Source of the DNA: UBA4742 sp037138595 | GTDB taxonomy: Bacteria; Actinomycetota; Acidimicrobiia; Acidimicrobiales; Acidimicrobilacustridaceae | Reading direction: 5' to 3' | DNA length: 64,000 nt | Assembly: GCA_037138595.1 (NCBI GenBank) | Contig: JBAXIB010000003.1 | Span: forward strand, 62,001-126,000 | In this document: in pieces, positions 1 through 7,607 of the stretch | Layout of the letters: the number at the start of each line of letters is the position of its first letter | Position numbering within the stretch: position 1 is the first letter of the stretch | The notes under the pieces: generated by a model | What the model saw: the letters and a program-made list of their open reading frames with translations, nothing else | What the model was told of the DNA's origin: nothing | The model's database searches: none | Translations under genes and position numbers: made by a program

Positions 1-658
1 TCGCGACGTCGACGTGTTGGCCTAACCCGGTGTGGTCGCGATGTCGGAGAGCGGCGAGGACCCCGATGACCGCGAAGAGGCCAGAACTGATGTCGCCCAG
101 CGCACCGACGGGAATCGTGGTCGGTGGAACGTCGGAGCCGTTTTTGTATTCGTAGATGCCCGACATCGCTTCAACGACGGCGGCATATGCCGGCCACGTC
201 TGATACGGGCTGTCCCTGGTGTTGCCAAACCCAGAGATCGAAAGATAAATCGCCTTAGGCGCAATGGCTGCGATGTCGTCATAGCCGAGCCCCAACCGGT
301 CCATGGTTCCCGGTTTGAAGTTCTCCGCAATGACATCAAACTTCGGTACTAACGCGAGAAAAATGTCGCGGCCTTCGGGCGATTTGAGATCAAGCCCGAC
401 GCTTCGCTTGTTGAAATTGTTCCGCAGAAACGTCGCTCCAACGTCGCGCCCAGACGGATCGACCATCGCCGGCAGCGATCCGCGGCCGGACTCACCATGC
501 ACGGGGTGCTCGACCTTGACGACCTCGGCGCCGAGGCGTGCGAGTAGTTGCGTGGCAAAGGGGAGCGCCTGCATCTGTTCAGCCGCAAGGATTCGAACGC
601 CGTCAAGCGGCTTACCCCACGACTCGGCCTCAGCATTTGCGGTATCTCCGAGATCCAT
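1..658 (-). CDS. CaiB/BaiF family CoA-transferase (N-terminal part, runs off window)
   Basis: Class III CoA-transferase, which moves CoA between acyl groups through an aspartyl-CoA thioester intermediate. The first 219 residues are visible, from an ATG at 658; the C-terminus lies beyond base 1. The N-terminus has the family pattern QLLARLGAEVVKVEHP (about residues 37-52), then KRSVGLDLKSPEG (84-96), AENFKPGTMDRLGLG (111-125) and LGDISSGLFAVIGVLAAL (187-204); Asp189 is the expected catalytic aspartate. The usual 'DLSRVLAGP' segment is altered to a form with AAEQMQALP. It is divergent from the OB-fold/thiolase pair, which suggests a shared acyl-CoA pathway. The substrate cannot be told. Confidence 0.93.
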   Translation of the reverse strand, partial: MDLGDTANAEAESWGKPLDGVRILAAEQMQALPFATQLLARLGAEVVKVEHPVHGESGRGSLPAMVDPSGRDVGATFLRNNFNKRSVGLDLKSPEGRDIFLALVPKFDVIAENFKPGTMDRLGLGYDDIAAIAPKAIYLSISGFGNTRDSPYQTWPAYAAVVEAMSGIYEYKNGSDVPPTTIPVGALGDISSGLFAVIGVLAALRHRDHTGLGQHVDVA

Positions 659-690
659 CGGTTGATCGTAGAGCAGCCAACTACAAAGTC

Positions 691-705
691 CTGACGTTGC
701 GTCAG
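691..705. promoter_or_regulatory. Inverted repeat in divergent promoter region
   Basis: The 128-base gap between the divergent CoA-transferase (start 658) and OB-fold gene (start 787) contains the perfect inverted repeat CTGACG-ttg-CGTCAG. It could be an operator for a dimeric regulator acting on both genes. No regulator gene is adjacent and no clear -35/-10 pair was recognised, so function is inferred from symmetry and position only. Confidence 0.35.
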
Positions 706-786
706 ATTCAGCTCGCTACACTCCACCGCCATGAGCCTGCTGCAGTGGGAAGTTCAATCGGTCGGGCAATTCCTGGGGAGGGTCGC

Positions 787-2235
787 GTGAGAGGCATTTT
801 GGCATTCGCCGGATATGTGCCGTATCACCGACTGGAACGCTCGGCGATGAGCGAAGCTTCGGGCACAAATGCCGGAAAGGGAACTCGATCAGTCGCGTCG
901 TATGACGAAGACACCACCACGATGGCAGTTGAAGCGGCCCGATTGGCATTGCGTCCATTGGGCGAGTCGGCCCGAACCATGGTCAACGGATTGTGGTTTT
1001 CGACCACGACGCCGGCCTATGTGGACAAGACGAATGCCACGATTGTGCACGCCGCCCTGAGGCTCAATGGGACCGTGAACGCTCTGGACGCGAACGGGTC
1101 GGTGCGGTCCGCATCGGGCGTGTTGCAATCGGCACTTCGAGGCAACGATGCGCTATTGGTCATCGCTGCCGATACGCGCACCGGGCTCCCAACGAGTGCT
1201 GACGAGCGAGAGGGTGGCGATGCTGCTGCCGCGCTGCTCGTTGGTGAAGGAACCTCGGCCGTGCCGGTCTTGGCCGAATTTATTGGCGGGTCAACCTTGA
1301 CTGAAGAATTCCTCGATCGCTGGAGGACCCCGGGTGATGTGCGGTCCAAGCAGTGGGAGGAACGATTTGGTGAGACTCGTTATGTTCCGCTGGGCCAACA
1401 AGCGTGGGACTTGGCACTCAAAGACGCTGGCTTAGCTGCGGCCGACATCGCTCGGGTCGTAGTGACCGGCACCCACACTCGCGCCGTACGCCAACTCGCC
1501 AAAGCGCTGGCAATACCCGGAGCCTCGAATGACGACTTGACTTCGACGATCGGAAATCCCGGAGCAGCACAACCAACCCTGTTGCTCGCCGATGCTCTCG
1601 AACACGCCAAACCAAATGACGTCGTCGCACTGGTGGTGCTTGCCGACGGTGCTGATGTGATGTTGTTTCGAGCCACCGATGCGGTCGGGGAGCATCAACC
1701 GGCTCGATCCGTCGCGGCGCAGATTCAATCGGGCCATCACGGGTTGCGCTACTTGCAGTTTCTGTCATGGACCGGAATGGTCACCATCGAACCACCGCGC
1801 CGACCGGAACCAGCTCGAGCTTCGGCATCGGCTTCAACTCGTAATCAAGCCTGGAAGTTCGGACTCGTCGCGTCGCGTGATCGTTCCAGTGGCGCCTTGC
1901 ATTTGCCGCCGTCACGAGTTTCCTACCAGGGCGGCGCTGTCGATGACATGGACGCAGTCCCGATGGCCGATGCACAGGGAACGATCGTCACCTTCACCGT
2001 CGATCGCCTCGCCTATTCGCCAAGTCCGCCGATTGTCTTTGTTGTAGTGGACTTTGATCCAGTCGAAGGTGCTGATGCCGAATCAGGCGGGCGCATGCCA
2101 ATCGAACTGACCGACGCTGACGCAAGTGGCGTTGCAATCGGCCAACGGGTTGAACTGACTTTCCGGCGCTTGAATAGATCTGACGGTATCCAAAACTACT
2201 TTTGGAAAGCCAAACCACTCCGAGACGGCCCATGA
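787..2235 (+). CDS. HMG-CoA-synthase-like thiolase-fold protein fused to DUF35 OB-fold
   Basis: 482 residues. The N-terminal ~300 residues have the ketoacyl-synthase-III/HMG-CoA-synthase fold (starting RGILAFAGYVPYHRL, with GNPGAAQP near 257-264). The C-terminal ~125 residues (357-476) are a DUF35-type OB-fold. The GTG start at 787 is preceded by GGGGAGG; frames open further upstream lack a ribosome site. In the segment where the catalytic Cys is expected (DANGSVRSASG, 101-111) there is no cysteine, and the OB-fold lacks the usual zinc-ribbon cysteines (LVASRDRSSGALHLPP). It is therefore probably a scaffold rather than a condensing enzyme. DUF35 proteins are known to pair with SCP2-type thiolases, and one follows 10 bases downstream. 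Confidence 0.85.
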   Translation: MRGILAFAGYVPYHRLERSAMSEASGTNAGKGTRSVASYDEDTTTMAVEAARLALRPLGESARTMVNGLWFSTTTPAYVDKTNATIVHAALRLNGTVNALDANGSVRSASGVLQSALRGNDALLVIAADTRTGLPTSADEREGGDAAAALLVGEGTSAVPVLAEFIGGSTLTEEFLDRWRTPGDVRSKQWEERFGETRYVPLGQQAWDLALKDAGLAAADIARVVVTGTHTRAVRQLAKALAIPGASNDDLTSTIGNPGAAQPTLLLADALEHAKPNDVVALVVLADGADVMLFRATDAVGEHQPARSVAAQIQSGHHGLRYLQFLSWTGMVTIEPPRRPEPARASASASTRNQAWKFGLVASRDRSSGALHLPPSRVSYQGGAVDDMDAVPMADAQGTIVTFTVDRLAYSPSPPIVFVVVDFDPVEGADAESGGRMPIELTDADASGVAIGQRVELTFRRLNRSDGIQNYFWKAKPLRDGP

Positions 2236-2245
2236 GGTTTGCACG

Positions 2246-3451
2246 ATGAGTTCACACGGCATCAAAGACAAAGTCGCGATCGTCGGTATGGGTTGTACGA
2301 CGTTCCGCGAGCATTGGGACAAAAGCGCCGATGATTTGATGATCGATGCGACCAACGAAGCATTTGCATCGGCCGGTATCGCCAAAGCGGACGTTGACGC
2401 TTACTGGTTGGGTACCGCACAGTCGGGCATGAGCGGAATCACGCTTGCGGCTCCACTCAAACTCGAAGGTAAGCCTGTCACGCGTGTCGAAAATTACTGT
2501 GCATCAGGCAGCGAGGCGCTACGACAAGCGGCTTATGCAGTTGCGTCGGGGGCCTATGACGTTGCGATGGCGGTTGGTGTTGAAAAAGTTAAGGACGGCG
2601 GTTACCAAGGACTCAATGCGTTTCCGATTCCGAATGACGGCACAGCTCGGACGTTGACCGCCGCCGCGATGTTTAGTTTGGTCGTGCCTGCGTACGCGGA
2701 ACGCTACGACGTTGACGAGGATGTACTGAAGCGCGTCTTGGCTCGCATCGCATCCAAGAATCATTTCAACGGTGCCCGAAATCCTCGGGCGCAATTTCGC
2801 CGCGAGATGGATGTCGACGCAATTTGTAACGCCCCAGCCGTTGCCGGTCGGCTCGGTGTGTTCGATTGTGCGGGGGTCGCTGACGGTTCGGCGGCGGCGA
2901 TCGTGGTTCGCGCCGAAGACGCACATCGCTATACCGACAAGCCGTTGTTTATCAAAGCACTTTCGTTCGTCGCCGGAAATGGATCAGGCGGAATCGATCG
3001 CACCTATGACTACACAACGTTTCCTGAGGTTGTGCAAAGTGCGACCGACGCCTATGCCCAAGCCGGTGTCACCGATCCGCGCCGCGAAATCGCGATGGCC
3101 GAAGTGCACGACTGCTTCACGCCGACAGAACTTGTCTTGATGGAAGACCTTGGCTTTTCTGATCGCGGTCAAGGCTGGAAGGATGTCGAAGCCGGCGTGT
3201 TCGATCTCGTAGGCGAGTTACCCGTCAATCCTGATGGCGGATTGAAAAGTTTTGGCCATCCGGTTGGTGCGTCAGGGTTGCGGATGCACTTTGAAAATTG
3301 GCTCCAGTTGCGGGGCGAAGCGCCTGAAGATCGCCGCATTTTGACCGTAGATGGCCCTTCGGGTCGGCATCTCGGGTTGGTCCACAATTTGGGCGGATAT
3401 CCGGGCGAAATGGTTTCGTTCGTCAGCATTTTGGGCACTGAATTGGGCTAA
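2246..3451 (+). CDS. SCP2-type thiolase / acetyl-CoA acetyltransferase-like protein
   Basis: 401-residue thiolase-superfamily enzyme expected to cleave or form a C-C bond next to a CoA thioester. The nucleophilic cysteine is in VENYCASGSEAL (Cys85); HDCFTPTEL and the C-terminal KSFGHPVGASG supply the other active-site residues, and the length is normal for the SCPx group. The ATG at 2246 has GAGG about 8 bases upstream. Its nearness to the OB-fold protein suggests a thiolase-DUF35 complex, as in archaeal acetoacetyl-CoA synthesis or in the Ltp2-type aldolases of steroid degradation. Which reaction applies here is not determinable from sequence. Confidence 0.92.
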   Translation: MSSHGIKDKVAIVGMGCTTFREHWDKSADDLMIDATNEAFASAGIAKADVDAYWLGTAQSGMSGITLAAPLKLEGKPVTRVENYCASGSEALRQAAYAVASGAYDVAMAVGVEKVKDGGYQGLNAFPIPNDGTARTLTAAAMFSLVVPAYAERYDVDEDVLKRVLARIASKNHFNGARNPRAQFRREMDVDAICNAPAVAGRLGVFDCAGVADGSAAAIVVRAEDAHRYTDKPLFIKALSFVAGNGSGGIDRTYDYTTFPEVVQSATDAYAQAGVTDPRREIAMAEVHDCFTPTELVLMEDLGFSDRGQGWKDVEAGVFDLVGELPVNPDGGLKSFGHPVGASGLRMHFENWLQLRGEAPEDRRILTVDGPSGRHLGLVHNLGGYPGEMVSFVSILGTELG

Positions 3452-3542
3452 CCGGCGTTCAAAGGTTCGGCACGCCCAAGATTTACCCAAGCCATATGCG
3501 AATCACACCTGTCTCTTACCCCGCCGTGGCTTACTTAGAACC

Positions 3543-3890
3543 ATGACTACCCCCCACCAACGTGACCATGGCCTCGGCCGGGTCTCCCGCCTAACTCGAT
3601 GGGTTGTTGTGGTCGCTGCTGCGGCCACCGGCGTTTTCGGTTTCGTTCTGGCTCGACCAGCGCCGACCTCGGCGAACTCATCATCGGCCGACGACGGTTC
3701 GACTTCAGTCGCAAATGACTCGCCAGCCGCGAGCGGATCGAAGGCATCGAACGCGACTACCTCAACGATTCGGTCGGGCTCGGCATCGGCGGCTACCGGA
3801 CAAAGTCGCTCGACAGTGCCGTTGCGGCCGCCGGTTCAAACTCCGCAACCCACAAAGCGGGCGGCGCGGGCTCGTTCTGGCGGATCGTGA
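3543..3890 (+). CDS. Small membrane-anchored Ser/Thr/Ala-rich linker protein
   Basis: 115 residues, unrecognised family. A basic N-terminus (about 1-19) is followed by one membrane helix (20-41, VVVVAAAATGVFGFVLA core). The rest is a low-complexity extracytoplasmic tail rich in Ser, Thr, Ala and Pro, ending in basic residues. The ATG at 3543 is chosen because it gives a proper signal-anchor; the frame is open further upstream. Its stop overlaps the apbE GTG by 4 bases, so the two are probably translationally coupled. It has no FMN-binding domain and no clear SGAT-type flavin-attachment motif. Composition bias lowers confidence, but the tight overlap supports a real gene. Confidence 0.65.
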   Translation: MTTPHQRDHGLGRVSRLTRWVVVVAAAATGVFGFVLARPAPTSANSSSADDGSTSVANDSPAASGSKASNATTSTIRSGSASAATGQSRSTVPLRPPVQTPQPTKRAARARSGGS

Positions 3891-4843
3891 ACGCGGTCAT
3901 ACCTAGCACCACCTTCCGCGCACTTGGCACTACCGCAGTTGTGATGGTCGACGATACCGCCATGGCCGAATTGGCGTGCGCTGAAGTCGAGCGAGTCATA
4001 GCGGCAGTCGATTCTTCTTGCAGCAGATTCCGGCCAGATTCGGAACTTCTGGCGCTCAATGCTCACTTCGCTGGTGAATCAACCCGCCGATCGGGTTTCG
4101 TTGCATCACCGATGCTTTTCGATGCCGTTGCCCATGCAGTTCGCGCGGCGGAGCTCACCAATGGAGTCGTGGATCCAACGCTGGGTCGAGCGTTGCGTTC
4201 GCTCGGGTATGACCAAGATTTCTTGTCGGTTCCGCCTGATGGCCCACCGATCGCGGTTTCGATTCGCCGCAATTATGACTGGACCTCGATCTACTTGGAT
4301 TCCGATACTCGCACGATCGGCCTGCCAAGTGGCGTTGAGATTGACCTCGGAGCGACTGCCAAAGCCTGGTGTTCCGATCTATCGGCACAAGCGGCAAGCG
4401 AAGCGATTGGCTCCGGCGTGTTGGTAAGTCTGGGTGGGGACATCGCAGTTTGGGGGACTCCGCCTACCGGTGGCTGGACGATCCGTGTCGGCGATGACCA
4501 TGCGTCGAGTCTCGACGAACCCGGCGACGACGTTTCAATTGTGAGCGGTGGCCTGGCGACGTCAAGTACAACAGTTCGACATTGGCGGCGAGGGAACCAA
4601 GAACTCCATCACGTGATTGACCCCGCAACCGGGGAGCCTGCTCTCGTTGCGTGGCGCACCGTCTCGGTCGCGGCAGTGACATGTCTCGACGCGAACATTG
4701 CAACCACTGCAGCGATCATTCTTGGTGTCGACGCAGTCGACTGGCTTGGCGAACGTGGGCTGCCTGCCCGGTTAGTCGATCTGGCTGGGAACGTCACCGT
4801 TTTGGCTGGGTGGCCGAGCGCGATCGAATCGGGAACTTCGTGA
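3887..4843 (+). CDS. apbE: FAD:protein FMN transferase (ApbE family)
   Basis: 318 residues. ApbE enzymes split FAD and attach FMN covalently to a Ser/Thr of an acceptor protein, usually outside the cytoplasm. Family motifs are present: DLGATAKAW (153-161), VSLGGDIAVWG (180-190), HHVIDPATGEP (241-251) and a late CLDANIATTAA (266-276) that carries metal ligands. There is no signal peptide or lipobox, so export would need another route, or the enzyme works in the cytosol. GTG start at 3887 overlaps the preceding stop. It ends 1 base into the next gene. The acceptor protein is not obvious in this window. Confidence 0.92.
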   Translation: MNAVIPSTTFRALGTTAVVMVDDTAMAELACAEVERVIAAVDSSCSRFRPDSELLALNAHFAGESTRRSGFVASPMLFDAVAHAVRAAELTNGVVDPTLGRALRSLGYDQDFLSVPPDGPPIAVSIRRNYDWTSIYLDSDTRTIGLPSGVEIDLGATAKAWCSDLSAQAASEAIGSGVLVSLGGDIAVWGTPPTGGWTIRVGDDHASSLDEPGDDVSIVSGGLATSSTTVRHWRRGNQELHHVIDPATGEPALVAWRTVSVAAVTCLDANIATTAAIILGVDAVDWLGERGLPARLVDLAGNVTVLAGWPSAIESGTS

Positions 4844-5961
4844 TGTTTGCCGCCAGTGTTGGCTCGACTTTGTGGTACCTCGCTCGGGGCACCGGTTTGG
4901 TTTCGATCGTGTTGCTCACGATGGTCATGGTTTTCGGTATCGCCCAGGTTCAGCGATTTGCCACCGAGGGTTGGCCGCGGTTCGTGATCGCCGGATTACA
5001 CAAAAATCTGTCGTTGCTGGTCGTGGTGTTTTTGGCGATCCACATCTCGAGCTCGGTTATCGATGCGTTCGCACCGATCCCGTGGATCGCCGCGGTCGTG
5101 CCGTTCGTCGCGTCGTATCGGCCGATCTGGCTCGGATTGGGCGCGCTGAGCTTCGACTTGCTGTTGGCACTGGTGATTTCGAGTTTGGTGCGCCAGCGGA
5201 TTGGACCTCGACTGTGGAGAGTGATCCATTGGACCGCATATGGCTGCTGGCCAATCGCTCTTGTTCACGGGTTGGGTACCGGCAGCGATACGCGAGTGGG
5301 GTGGGTGCAAGTGCTGTACCTGCTGTGCCTCGCAGCAGTAATCGGATCGATTGTGTGGCGCCTCGCAACCGGATGGTCAACGGACCCGATACGACGTTCA
5401 TTGGGCATTGGAGCAATCATTTTTGTGATCTTGGTGGTGCTGGGATGGTCGTTAGTTGGGCCTACCCAGACTGGCTGGGCTCGAAAGGCCGGTACACCCG
5501 AATCGGTGCTCGCGAAAATCTCGGGCTCGAACAGCGCGAGCGACCCCGGAAGCGAGATTGCGGCAACCGATACATCGATCTCGACCGCAAACGCGGTGAA
5601 GTGGACGCTGCCGTTTGGTGCGGATTTTTCCGGATCGGCAGTGACCGACGGAAATACGACTACTGCGACGGTGACTATTGATGGCACTCTCAGCGGTGGT
5701 GCCGCAGGCCACCTTCATATTGTGATTTCTGGACCACCTGTAGATGGCGGGGGAGTACGCATGAAATCAAGCAAGGTGACAACTGGTCCGCTTGGTAAAC
5801 CGGATCAATATGCAGGCACGGTGACCGCGCTCACTCGGGGTCAAATCACTGCCGTCGTAAAATCGACAACCGGTGAGGCAATCAGCATGGTCGTCACCCT
5901 GAAACTCGACGATGGAGCCCAAACCGCATCGGGGACCGTCGCAGCTCAGGCCGGTTCGTGA
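4843..5961 (+). CDS. Ferric-reductase-like transmembrane cytochrome b with extracytoplasmic tail
   Basis: 372 residues. About six membrane helices (roughly 9-33, 50-72, 80-112, 124-145, 155-174, 187-207) form a ferric-reductase-like domain. Two helices carry histidine pairs spaced for two stacked b hemes: His53/His67 and His129/His142. After the last helix a beta-rich soluble tail (about 245-372, with HLHIVISG) should lie outside the membrane; I do not recognise its family. There is no cytosolic NAD(P)H/FAD module, so electrons must come from a partner, plausibly the NuoF-like protein and ferredoxin encoded next. The ATG at 4843 overlaps the apbE stop by one base; the GTG three bases upstream is an alternative. 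Confidence 0.85.
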   Translation: MFAASVGSTLWYLARGTGLVSIVLLTMVMVFGIAQVQRFATEGWPRFVIAGLHKNLSLLVVVFLAIHISSSVIDAFAPIPWIAAVVPFVASYRPIWLGLGALSFDLLLALVISSLVRQRIGPRLWRVIHWTAYGCWPIALVHGLGTGSDTRVGWVQVLYLLCLAAVIGSIVWRLATGWSTDPIRRSLGIGAIIFVILVVLGWSLVGPTQTGWARKAGTPESVLAKISGSNSASDPGSEIAATDTSISTANAVKWTLPFGADFSGSAVTDGNTTTATVTIDGTLSGGAAGHLHIVISGPPVDGGGVRMKSSKVTTGPLGKPDQYAGTVTALTRGQITAVVKSTTGEAISMVVTLKLDDGAQTASGTVAAQAGS

Positions 5962-5992
5962 TGGCATACACAACAATGACGAGGACGCTGCC

Positions 5993-7279
5993 GTGACTGG
6001 ATTGAGTGGGACGACATCGGTGGTTACGCCAGACCCAAAAAGTTTGCCGCGGTTGTTTCCGTCAGGCGGGATGACGTCGCTAACCGAGCATCTCGCATGG
6101 TACGGACCGCTTCCATCGCGGAGTTCAGACCTTATTCGTGACGTCGAAGCAGCGGGTTTACGTGGTCGCGGCGGCGCGGGTTTTCCGACTGCGATCAAAA
6201 TGGCGGCAGTGGCAGGCCGACGCGGTCGGGCAGTGGTCGTGGCAAATGGGACAGAAGGTGAGCCAGCCAGCAGCAAGGACAAAACATTGTTGGGTTCGGC
6301 TCCACACCTAGTGCTTGATGGTGCAACGTTGGCCGCCGAGGCAGTTGGCGCGCGTTCGATCATCGTTTGTGTCGAGCGCACCCAAGTTGCGTCGTTGACG
6401 ATCTTGACTCGGGCAATCGAAGATCGAAAACGTGCGGGACTCGACCGAGTCGAAATTACCATCGAAGGCGCGCCAGACCGTTATGTCGCGGGCGAAGAGT
6501 CCGCGCTGGTTCATTGGTTGAATGGCGGTGAAGCCAAGCCAACGTTTGTGCCGCCTCGTCCGTTTGAAAAAGGCGTCGGGGGCCGTCCGACGCTGGTGGA
6601 CAACGTCGAGACTCTGGCGCACGTTGGTTTGATCGGCCGATACGGCTCGTCATGGTTTCGTTCGCTGGGGACCGCTGAAGATCCCGGGACAACATTGTTG
6701 ACATTGTCCGGTGCCGTCGCTCGACCAGGTGTCTACGAAGTCCCAGGTGGGTCGTCATTAGTGTCGGTTCTTGAAGGAGCAGGCGCCGTTACCGATTCGC
6801 TGCAAGCAGTATTGATCGGCGGATATTTCGGAACGTGGTTACCGCGTTCGCAATTGCAGGAGGTTGACCTGGGTGCGACCTCACTTCGAGGTGCGGGTTC
6901 AAGTCTTGGCTGCGGGATGGTGTTCGCATTGTCTACCGATGCCTGCGGTCTCGAAGAGTCTGCGCGTGTCGCTCGATGGCTCGCGGGAGAGAACGCGGGT
7001 CAGTGCGGGCCATGTGTTTTTGGGCTTGATTCGTTAGCCGCGACACTTGAGGGCATGGTTGTTGGCGGATGGGATGCCCATGCTTCTTCCGAACGTGTGC
7101 AGTCGTTACTGCATCAGATCGCCGGGCGGGGCGCCTGTAAACATCCAGACGGCGCAGTTCGTTTCGTGCAGAGCACATTGCGAGTTTTTGCCGCCGAAAT
7201 TGCGCGTCATGCCGAACATGGCCGGTGCGGCCGGTCTGCTGGTCATCTCCCGACCCCGACACCAGGAGCTTGGCGATGA
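5993..7279 (+). CDS. NuoF-like NAD(P)H-dehydrogenase flavoprotein with Fe-S region
   Basis: 428 residues, homologous to the 51-kDa subunit of complex I. The FMN/NADH-binding start is intact (GLRGRGGAGFPT, 55-66; NGTEGEP, 85-91; EESALVHWLNG, 168-178), followed by a SLBB-like segment (about 240-300) and the Fe-S region. There the complex I motif Cys-Gly-x-Cys-x-x-Cys reads Ala335-Gly-Gln-Cys338-Gly-Pro-Cys341, with the distal cysteine at 382, so one of the four usual ligands is missing. The GTG start at 5993 has GAGGA at 5981-5985. It probably feeds electrons from NAD(P)H to the adjacent ferredoxin or cytochrome b; no other complex I subunit is nearby. Confidence 0.88.
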   Translation: MTGLSGTTSVVTPDPKSLPRLFPSGGMTSLTEHLAWYGPLPSRSSDLIRDVEAAGLRGRGGAGFPTAIKMAAVAGRRGRAVVVANGTEGEPASSKDKTLLGSAPHLVLDGATLAAEAVGARSIIVCVERTQVASLTILTRAIEDRKRAGLDRVEITIEGAPDRYVAGEESALVHWLNGGEAKPTFVPPRPFEKGVGGRPTLVDNVETLAHVGLIGRYGSSWFRSLGTAEDPGTTLLTLSGAVARPGVYEVPGGSSLVSVLEGAGAVTDSLQAVLIGGYFGTWLPRSQLQEVDLGATSLRGAGSSLGCGMVFALSTDACGLEESARVARWLAGENAGQCGPCVFGLDSLAATLEGMVVGGWDAHASSERVQSLLHQIAGRGACKHPDGAVRFVQSTLRVFAAEIARHAEHGRCGRSAGHLPTPTPGAWR

Positions 7280-7482
7280 GCCTGCGCATTGTGGTCAACC
7301 CAATCACCTGTGTCGCTCATGGCATGTGCCACGAGTTGTTCCCCGAGCGCATCCAGCTTGATGAGTGGGGGTATCCGATGATTGATCCATCACCGATTAC
7401 CCCAGATATCGAAGAGCATGCGCGTCGCGCTGCCGCAGCGTGCCCGACCCTGGCGCTCGTCCTCATTGACGAAAAAGCCTGA
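7276..7482 (+). CDS. Small single-cluster ferredoxin
   Basis: 68-residue ferredoxin with the pattern Cys12-x5-Cys18 and a distal Cys56-Pro, as in the [3Fe-4S] or [4Fe-4S] one-cluster ferredoxins of actinobacteria that serve cytochromes P450 and flavoproteins. The residue between the first two cysteines, where a fourth ligand would sit, is not Cys, so a [3Fe-4S] centre is the likelier form. ATG 7276 overlaps the stop of the NuoF-like gene by 4 bases, placing it as last member of the redox cassette and the probable electron carrier for it. Confidence 0.9.
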   Translation: MSLRIVVNPITCVAHGMCHELFPERIQLDEWGYPMIDPSPITPDIEEHARRAAAACPTLALVLIDEKA

Positions 7483-7607
7483 GGACGTAGCCGCTCGTTA
7501 TTGCGCCATCGAGCTATTGCCGTCTATGACGGGGCTGACGGGGTCCACCAACCGTCGAGACAGGCCTGCAACGCTTGACTCCCAAACCGCACAGGAGCGC
7601 CCAAGCT

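Noticed and set aside
538..786. Upstream extension of the OB-fold gene to an earlier ATG
   Set aside because: It reads into the opposite-strand CoA-transferase gene, has no similarity, and the GTG at 787 has a strong ribosome site.
5767..6462. 231-codon open frame on the minus strand
   Set aside because: Antisense to the cytochrome b tail and NuoF-like gene; Ser/Thr/Arg bias is a frame artefact.
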